A stretch of DNA of 64,000 nucleotides from Turnera subulata (Eukaryota > Streptophyta > Magnoliopsida > Malpighiales > Passifloraceae), in assembly GCA_028386065.3 (NCBI GenBank), contig JAKUCV010002194.1:35405-99404 (forward strand). The letters run 5' to 3'. This document shows positions 56,525 through 64,000 of this stretch, piece by piece (positions within the stretch are counted from its first letter, which is position 1; the number at the start of each line of letters is the position of its first letter). A program made the position numbers and the translations under genes. The notes below the pieces were generated by a model that was given only the letters and a program-made list of their open reading frames with translations, did no database searches and was not told where the DNA came from.

Positions 56525-57635
56525 ATGGCAACACCAACAAGGAGCATAAAGCTTTTCCTTTACACGCTCGGAATGCTGAGCTGCTGTCTCTCCGCCGTGA
56601 AATCGGACGACAACAACCACGCCTTCTCCCCGTGCCAGGACACCACCGTCCAAGTGAAAGACGGGTTCAGCTTCGGGATATCCTTCGCTTCGAGGGCGGC
56701 GTTCTTCTACAACAGCTCCCTACAGCTTTCCCCCTGCGACCGCAGGCTCTCCCTCAACAGCCAAAACTCCCAGATCGCCCTCTTCCGGCCTAAAGTCGAC
56801 GAGATCTCCCTCCTCACCATTAACACCTCTTCCTTCTCCCCGGTTTGTCACTCTAACCCTTAACTCCATGCTTTATTCAGTTTTACTTAGTTTGACTTGT
56901 ATTGGACTTTTTTAAAAAGTGATTTGATTTTTTTTTTTTTGGGTTATTTAGCTATTTTTTTCACGCAAAATTCCATTCCTTGAAATGCCATTTATCGTAG
57001 GACTTGCTGATCTTAGTTGGGGGAGGTGGCATTGAATAATAATCTCATGTCAAAGTCGGATTGAAAATGTGGTTCATGGCAGTTTTAGTTATGTTATATT
57101 TTGTTGCTATTGTTTTTCTTTTTTTTTTTTTTTCAGGATAACTATGGTGGCTATATGGTTGCTTTTGCTGGTCGGAAATATGCTGCCAGGTCTCTTCCTG
57201 CTTTTGTGGCAAACAGCACCTACACTGTAACTAGCTTTACTCTGGTAAGACAACCTCTTTTCTGAAGCCTTTGGCAAATCTCTTTGGAAGATCTTTGGAG
57301 GCTGAAACCTCTGTTTTTCTTTCATGTAGGTGCTTGAGTTCAAGAAAGGAAGGCTGCAGAACTTGTATTGGAAGAGAGATGGATGCGCTAAGTGCTCCGG
57401 GAACTCTCGCCTTGTCTGCCTCAACAATCAGGATTGTGCAATCAGAACACCCAATTGCATTAACCATGGGGGCAATGTGGATTGCAGCCTTGGGATACAG
57501 TTGGCATTCTCCGGCACGGATAAGCACCTGTCAGTCCTCAACTCCTGGTATGAAGTGGAGAACCTTCGACAGTATTCGCTTTATGGTCTTTACTCCAATC
57601 TCAGAGATTCCATCAACAAGTACATCACACTTTGA
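56525..57635 (+). CDS. Expp1-family secreted protein, three exons
   Basis: Exons 56525-56842, 57137-57244 and 57330-57635 (phase-0 GT-AG junctions) give 243 aa. Residues 1-27 are a signal peptide (MATPTRSIKLFLYTLGML, ending SAVKS). Features: FSPCQDTTVQVKDGFSFG, an N-glycosylation site (FFYNSSLQ), VDEISLLTINTSSFSP, DNYGGYMVAFAGRKYAARS, a second site (ANSTYT), and a Cys-rich stretch (CAKCSGNSRLVC, NQDCAIRTPNC, GGNVDCSLG) with six cysteines, then WYEVENLRQYSLYGLYS at the end. It matches the plant family annotated Expp1 (AT3G11800, AT3G44150 from memory), whose function is unknown; an extracellular role is inferred from the signal peptide. Confidence 0.9.
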
Positions 57636-59651
57636 ATGGTATGCTGTAATTCTTTAATCTGCGCCTGATCTCCATTTGGCTTCCCTTCTCATGCATCCTG
57701 TCCTCCCTTGCTTCAATCTCTTTACATTGAGGCGTGTAAATCTATGTATGCTGAAATTTGTTTGTGGCTATGTGAAAAGAGTGTGTGTTCTGACTTCTCC
57801 TCCTCTTGATATTATTTGTGTTTCATTCTTTTGCTAGTAGTTTTGGTGAGGGGTCGGTTAGAATGCATTAACTTTCATTTTGTAATTTTGTACAACGGAG
57901 ATTGCTCTTACTATTGCCTATTCCTTTTGACTGTTTCCTTCGCAATCAAGAATGATTCTTTTTTATTCAACTCTCTGCTAACCTTTAGGACTGGTGAATC
58001 CTGGACAAGTTCTGATTTGGGCGCCGTAAACTACTGGTTGTAGATACTGGTCCAGATATTCTATCATCATTATTGTTGTTACAGCAAATTATTCTTTTCT
58101 TTACAATAATTAATGAATTAGCAATGTGGATTACTGTCCGTTGTTTTTTATTTTTTGCTCAAAATTTGCTGTCCGTTGTTCATGCTAACTTAATTTGGGA
58201 AACGAGTGGACTAGACTACATCCTGTTTGCAGCCTTACATTCAGTTGTTTGTGTATCTTCAAATGCTGCCGGATATTTACCTGGTTCTTGCATAGCATAG
58301 TTCAGCATTGAGCCCTCGGACCATTCCAAGAAACACAGACTTTCCTACTATTTTTAATGTGCTTGATGCTATGAAATCATTGTTTTCTCTCACGGTAGAT
58401 GGAGTTATTTTCTAGATTTCCAAATTTTAGGATTGGGTGATATAGCGATGGACAGTCAGTTTGTTTGATCTGCAATCGGGCGTGAAGCTTACTTCTTTAC
58501 CCAAAAGACTATTTTAGGGAAATAATTTTAGCACTTCCTTTGAAGCTTACATCTGCCTTCTACTTTGTAGGATTTTTTTCGGTAACTATTTTGTCTTGCG
58601 AGGTTCTACACATGATTTGTGCTGGAGCAAGATAGAGGACATTGTAGTAAAAAAAAAAAAAAAAATTAGATGTTTCTACATGCTAGTGAAGACACTATCT
58701 TTTGGTCTAATTACTATTTTCTTTTACTAAATTGGCCCTCAGAATTTAGATGCTGCCCCACTTTTGGAAGAGCGGAACTTTATTATTGCCAACTTAACGT
58801 ACATAATTTTTCTCCAATCTGAGATTTTTATATAATATATGTTTACATTTTGGGGCTATTCTGGGTTTGTAAGAAGACTGCTGTTTGTAATTGTATTGTA
58901 GATCTAGAGTTGTAAAAAAGTTTCCGCCAATGGTTTGACTTGAGGCCGACTGCATTGAGTTATTAATAAAGAAAACGACCATATCCTGATCATAGGAGTA
59001 GTAGCAAATGAAAGACTGCAACAAACAAATACCCCACAACGAATCCATGAGAACGAATCCATGAGAACCAAGCAAGCTGATTATCAACCCTTCTGCAGCA
59101 GTAGCTGCATGATCATTGACCTGGGCGTCATCTTCTGTGTTGGGCTTGTACCAAGTGCCAAGCCAACGCCACCGTCGGAGCTAGAGCTACCCGGGAAATG
59201 AGGGATTCGTTGGTAGCTGAATCCGAATCTTGATAACTGATTCTCATGGCACATATTTTGTAATGCAATGAAGAATCCCCTATGACAGTTTCCACGCACC
59301 GCCTCAAGATTTCCACCAAAAAAGCGGCACGTAAGAAAGAATAATGTTTTGCATTTTGCATATATATCAACTCCTTTGGGGTTTAGAGTTTGCAAGTAAT
59401 GATGACTTAACCAAGTGGTTAAACCTAGTCTTCTTAAAGGTCTTGAGTGAGTTTTATACATTAGAAAAAAAATATCTGTATGGGGAGGATTTTATTCCTT
59501 ATGGCCAATTTGGCACCAACAAATTATACAATTGTAGTATTTGAATTTGTTATCCATTTACTCAAAAGACCCCTTCTGAAATTCTTAAAGTATTTTAACC
59601 AAAAAAAAAACACTGTTTGCATTTTACTGTATTTGATACTTCCTTCCTGAA
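57636..59651. other. Intergenic region downstream of Expp1
   Basis: AT-rich with an A run at 58650-58667. A minus-strand 125-codon frame (59084-59461) exists but shows no recognised domain. No element was identified before the Copia copy 2 start at 59652. Confidence 0.45.
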
Positions 59652-59839
59652 TGTTAAGAATAAACGATTTTGGATGGAAGAAAAAGGAGAGGAATCAATC
59701 AATGGAAGAGGTGAAAAAATATGAAAAGAGGGGAGCCTCTGTCTCGGTTTTTAGGAGAAGCAAAAACCCCATCTGCATCCTTTATTTATTTACACACATA
59801 TATTACAAAATGACATCCATACCCCTATATTTTATAACA
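59652..59839 (-). repeat. 3' LTR of Copia copy 2
   Basis: 188 bp, very similar to the right LTR (few differences seen by eye), so the insertion is probably young. The purine tract is at 59840-59850 on the minus strand. Confidence 0.92.
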
Positions 59840-59934
59840 CTCCCCCTTGGATGTCATTGTACTGTAGGTAGAATACGCTAAGGGAGAACTGCCTCATTAA
59901 AAACCTTACCAAGAAAAAAAATTATTTAATCCAT

Positions 59935-60175
59935 ATAAAGATCAATTTAGTTCAACTTTGTAATTTCTCGGGAATCAGTTGCTTTAGGCAACTTAGATTC
60001 TTCAGGGATCATATATATATATCATAATCTTATGGATCCATATTAATAGGCTGTAATAGCATTCATTAGATGCATTTCTAATACTTTTCACATACTGCCA
60101 GACATATCAAAATAATTGCATCCACCACAGGGGAGTATATCTCCTCATAATTAATACCTGGTCGTTTGGGTAAAG
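59935..60175 (-). pseudogene. Copia copy 2 RT remnant
   Basis: The minus strand reads LPKRPGINYEEIYSPVVDAI, then breaks into stops. The palm block (YADD) seen in copy 1 is not found. Confidence 0.75.
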
Positions 60176-61719
60176 ACTTTGTGCCACAAACTGTGCTTTA
60201 CATCTTATTATTTATTTATTTCCACACAAATACCCTTTTATGACCAATAGAATTTTTACACCTTCTGGTGTACGGACTACAGGTCCGAAAATTTCTCGCT
60301 TCGGGCGAGTCCAATTTCTCGCTTCGGGCGAGTTCAATACAGCCTTAATTGTATTTCTTTATTTTGGCCAATTATACTGTGCCTACATTCGTAGGTTCAT
60401 GATCCTCATTTCATTTAGCGCTATATTAAACATAAATATTCCGTCGACGGTTATTTCACATCGGTTCCATCTTATTCCTGACACTGTAATTGAGATCTCA
60501 TCATGCTTATTTATTTCAGGTACCTGAGTTACTTCTGGAAATTTTATCAATTGTGTCAGAGAATCAACCTCTTCTGGAGGACTTTTAATTCAAACCTCTA
60601 CTGGAGGTCTTATTTTCTCACTGGGGCCATCTTATCACTTTTGCTCCTTTTTCTCTATCGAGAATTTCTTTTCTTTTGGAACCGAGTATAATCCATATGG
60701 ATTCATTTACATACTTATATTATTCTTCAGGAACATCAAAACAGGAGCATTTGCAGCTGGTATATAGTCACATATTTCAAATAAATATGTCTGGCAAATG
60801 ACTTACTAATCTTTTGCAAATGAATCATTTCTTAGAACTTCAGGTTCATACTAATATTCGAGGATCAAAAATTAAATATTGATAAGTCATTTCAATAATT
60901 TCTTGATCCAGCTGCTTATTTTCTCTCCCCCTGATGTTGGGTAAAACATCAACTAATAAGCAAATATTGCTATAAATGAATCTCCAATCCCCTGTCATAG
61001 GTTTCAATTATCTTTATAATATATGGAGATACATACCCAACGTAGATTCCCAATCTTCTTTAAGGGACCAATTTCACAACCCTGTGGTGGAGCATTATAT
61101 AACTCAAGGTCCGAAGATGGGAGATACTATGTATGTGACCATTAATTAATTAAATGGGGGGGTTCTTATAACATCATGTTGGCTTGATGCACAGTGTTGC
61201 TGCATATAAAATATCAATTTCTCAAGCAATAATATTTCATCAACAGTCGTGCAATCAATTGTCAATGTTCCCCCAGATTTGTTTGGGTTTATTTCCAATG
61301 ATATACAGTCTCTTATTGATGAAATATCCCAGCATTATCTAGACATATAGTCTAGTAACATAAGTAGGGACATGTGCCCGCAAGTGGCATAATAAGTGCG
61401 CACTTATGCCAACTTTCGTCACACAATAAACCATCTAGTCGATGCATCGTAAAAATTACCTAGATGGTTAACACCGCGGATTGATCAGTCCGCGTTCATG
61501 TCCCTGAATTATTCTTAAACTTGCTGGTGATGCTAGGCCATTCTCATCTTAGAAAGGCCGTGTAATAAGTTTTGCAGCAAACAAACACATGGAAATTTAT
61601 TGATTGTAAAAATTTCTGGTTTTTCAATCAATGACCAAATCAAATTTTGTGCATCATAATTGAACCGGGATAGCCCAACCAGTCATGCCAAACAATAAAT
61701 CATCAAACCAACTTCAAGT

Positions 61720-61945
61720 TGGTGCCAGCTTCAGGCTGCTATATGTGCCAGCTTCAGGCTGGATATGTGTGCCAGCTTCAGGCTGGATATGATAACATAA
61801 GGAAATTATTTACCAGCTGTAAATTACATTTCTATCAGCCAACTTCTAGTTAGTCTCAGTTTCGGGCTGTGCAAACCGTGTATTTAATAACTTTATAAAT
61901 ACTAGCTTCAGGCTAGTGCATTCCAGCTTCTGGCTGGATATGATA
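61720..61945 (-). repeat. Array of short hairpins, Copia copy 2
   Basis: Repeats of ccagcttcaggctgg, ctagcttcaggctag and ccagcttctggctgg, each a 5-nt stem with a 4-5 nt loop. Related units occur at 28020-28200 in Copia copy 1. Confidence 0.85.
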
Positions 61946-62059
61946 AGTTTCAATAACCCGAATTTTATATAGTACAATCTAAAGAATAATGCTTGTAAAC
62001 TTTTCACAACTTGTTTGTTAGTTACAGCAATAGCCTTATAATATAGAGATATTCAGCAT

Positions 62060-62180
62060 CTCAGCTCTTCCAGAGCGTAAACATTTAACTCTTCTAGAGC
62101 AAGTTATACTATAATAAAACTTGTGCTCTTCCGGAGCTTAATATATGCTCTTCTAGAGCGTAATAAACTTATGCTCTTCT
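62060..62180 (-). repeat. Array of gctcttctagagc-type hairpins, Copia copy 2
   Basis: Repeats of a 5-bp stem and 3-4 nt centre: agctcttccagagcgt, actcttctagagc, gctcttccggagc and gctcttctagagc. A second cluster with changed stems is at 62540-62640 (tactcttcaggagt, gctcgtcaggagc, gatcttctggatc). Confidence 0.85.
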
Positions 62181-62939
62181 AGAGCATATAATCCTCTTCT
62201 CAATTTTAGATTGTACAATCACATATTACTTATGAATAATTTTCGTTTATTAAATACGGAATATGTCACGCATTGTCTTCAGGACAAATGCCAGAGTCAT
62301 TATTTTAAAAACAATAGTTTCATGTTCATATTAAAAATTTAATCATTTAATCACCCAATAAACATAATGTAATTATAACAATTAATAATAAAGCTGAACA
62401 TAAAATAAGATCATTCAATATTGGCTTATACCTTCAGGGTATATTGGCATCCACACTTAAAATTCTCCCCCTTGTGGATGTCAATTTGTGCATTGTTTTC
62501 GAGACTAATGCTTAAGGCATTCATTTATTCCGTATTCCATACTCTTCAGGAGTTTATGCTCGTCAGGAGCGTAAGCCTATGATCTTCTGGATCATAATTA
62601 AGCTTGTGTTCATCACAATTTATGTATGCGACAGTATTCACATACAGTTTATGCTCGTCACACCTTCCGGGCTTATATAACTGCCTTCCGGGCTCTGCCG
62701 AGAAAATCTCGAGACTCTAATTTCGGTCATACATAAATTCCGGCTAATTACTGTTCATGAGCCCGGATTTACTATTCATAGTCACCGAAAAATTTTTCCG
62801 TGACTCACCGTGAATTCATCATCCATTCAATCATCCAAAATACAATTTCATACAATGATAAATTAATTATCAACAACAAAATAATTTATTTTGTTTTCGT
62901 CTAGGACCCAATTAAAAATATAATTGACGAAAGGACTAA

Positions 62940-63530
62940 ATTATAGGGACTTACCTGCATAAATCGGGAGTCCAGGGACCAAAGTGTAAGGCCATGTCAT
63001 CTTCTTCAACCCACCATCTGGGTCAGACCCGACCACAAAACGGGTCGTCTCATCTAGGCGGGTTGCTGCATGCGGCGGCATGGCCCGGGAGGCGCGGCGC
63101 GACGCGGGCTGGCTGCTGTGGTGGCGAGGCGACGGCTGCAGCGAGGAGAGGAAGGCGCGAGGTGACCGCCGTGGGGTGTGCAGTTGTGGCTGCGGGTCGC
63201 TCGAACCCGTCAGGTCGGGCTTGCAGGTGGCGGCGCCGCGCAAGCGACGCGGAGAGGAGTAGCAAGCGGCCGGCGAAGAGGAGGGGAAACACGGCGAGGC
63301 GACGCAAGCAACGAAAGAGGTGCAGAACGGGCAGATCCGACGGCCAGAGGGAGATCGGATCCGCGGGTCGTCCGTCGGGTCGTGGGCTCCTGCCGGCGCA
63401 TCTCACGGCGGAAGGAGGAGGAGACGACGGGGTTGAGCTCGCGACAGCACGGCGAGCAGGCTGGTGGCGGCGGTGTCGTGCACGGCGGCGCGACAGGTGG
63501 TGGCCGGCGTGAACAGTGCCGGCCGGAGTT
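62940..63530 (-). other. GC-rich leader with a perfect splice donor, Copia copy 2
   Basis: The minus strand from 63530 is markedly GC-rich (long incidental ORFs such as 63050-63688) and ends in tatgcag|gtaagtccc at about 62957, a consensus 5' splice site. It lies between the primer site (63637) and the rest of the element, so a leader intron is possible. Confidence 0.5.
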
Positions 63531-63637
63531 CTTTTTTTTCTCTTTTTCATTTTTTTTCTGCTCGATTTCCGGTTTCTCTTTTCCTTTTGCGAAACGAAGC
63601 TCGATTCTCGGGTAGAGACGAGTTCGTGCTGATAACG

Positions 63638-63826
63638 TGTTAAGAATAAACGATTTTGGATGGAAGAAAAAGGAGAGGAGTCAATCAATGGAAGAGGTGA
63701 AAAAATATGAAAAGAGGGGAGCCTCTGTCTTGGTTTTTAGGAGAAGCAAAAACCCCCATCTGCATCCTTTATTTATTTACACACATATATTACAAAATGG
63801 CATCCATACCCTTATATTTTATAACA
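63638..63826 (-). repeat. 5' LTR of Copia copy 2
   Basis: 189 bp; TGTTAAGAATAAACG...TTATAACA on the plus strand. Nearly the same as 59652-59839. Confidence 0.92.
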
Positions 63827-63831
63827 CTGAA

Positions 63832-64000
63832 ATAGTAGTTCATCATGGAAAATGAACCATTTTTTTTTAGTTGTGACCTGTTTGATATAATATTATTTAT
63901 GAGTATTGGCTGGATACTAATTAATCATTACTTATCCAACACCAGTTGATATGGATGGGCCAAAGCTAAGAGAAAGGGAAGCTCAGGTGTGGCAGCCTCT
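63832..64000. other. Right window edge, no gene
   Basis: AT-rich sequence with no recognisable feature. Confidence 0.5.

Larger units (their letters stand above)
59652..63826 (-). mobile_element. Degenerate Copia-type LTR retrotransposon, copy 2
   Basis: LTRs of 188 bp (59652-59839) and 189 bp (63638-63826) begin TGTTAAGAATAAACG and end TTTATAACA. A perfect 5-bp duplication ctgaa flanks them (59647-59651, 63827-63831). Minus orientation: a primer-site-like CGTTATCAGCACGA adjoins the right LTR and a purine tract (ccaagggggag) the left. It shares its internal plan with copy 1: RT near 59.94-60.17 kb, integrase scraps near 61.3-61.5 kb, then hairpin-rich stretches; RNase H is mostly gone and gag is not recognisable. 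A GC-rich leader lies at 62960-63530. No ORF is functional. Confidence 0.92.

Noticed and set aside
57816..58300. Two plus-strand frames after Expp1 (75 codons each)
   Set aside because: Located in the 3' untranslated/intergenic region, without similarity or splice evidence to join Expp1.
59084..59461. 125-codon minus-strand frame downstream of Expp1
   Set aside because: No recognisable domain, no promoter sign, low complexity stretches; could be a chance frame, so not listed as a gene.
63050..63688. 212-codon Arg/Pro/Ala-rich minus-strand frame (also frames at 10100-10600, 14790-15738)
   Set aside because: Multiple overlapping frames are open only because the stretch is GC-rich; composition is typical of such artefacts and they lie in LTR/leader DNA.

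Overview
This is nuclear DNA from a dicotyledonous flowering plant. The evidence is intron-bearing genes with GT-AG junctions whose products belong to plant families, an AT-rich intergenic background, and dense nests of plant transposable elements (Ty3, Copia, LINE, SINE, PIF/Harbinger, hAT-like, MULE-type MITEs and a 5S-carrying Cassandra TRIM). The species cannot be named from the sequence.

Layout. Positions 1-892 hold two minus-strand LTR pieces of one Ty3-like family. Positions ~892-6619 are a decayed two-gene PIF/Harbinger element that carries a SINE and a 448-bp MITE. Positions 6.7-9.0 kb hold a Tourist-like MITE, a fragment of an MTR4-type helicase and a 563-bp hAT-like element. Positions 9825-20911 are a non-autonomous Ty3-type LTR retrotransposon with TSD gtacc; its 3' LTR contains a LINE whose 5' half is inverted. 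Positions 21202-22324 are a Cassandra element. Positions 24465-32319 are a degenerate Copia element with nested insertions. Positions 33024-34401 are a solo Sirevirus-like LTR. Positions 34582-44081 are a MITE split by a second copy of the non-autonomous Ty3 family (35176-43924). Positions 59652-63826 are a second degenerate Copia element.

The gene island is 45.0-57.7 kb and carries four genes: an NT-C2 domain protein (+), a glutaredoxin-like CXXC protein (-), an ML (MD-2-related lipid-recognition) secreted protein (-) and an Expp1-family secreted protein (+). From memory, this set and order resemble Arabidopsis AT3G11760, AT3G11773, AT3G11780 and AT3G11800, so the island is probably a conserved ancestral block. 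I see no joint pathway. The ML and Expp1 genes are divergent and share a ~1 kb intergenic region.

The most unusual content is in the Ty3-type family. It has no sense gag-pol in its internal region, but carries antisense reading frames (ORF A, ORF B, possibly ORF C), and ORF A and ORF B have TATA boxes upstream. ORF A fuses an unrecognised N-terminal part to the start of a LINE-type endonuclease domain. A third copy of ORF A, also with a TATA box and also antisense, sits inside the Copia element, so the same cassette occupies two unrelated retrotransposon families. Also notable are arrays of very short perfect hairpins with changing stems in both Copia elements and in the Ty3 LTRs, a palindrome array in the solo LTR, and a candidate Cys-His-Asp triad in the NT-C2 protein.
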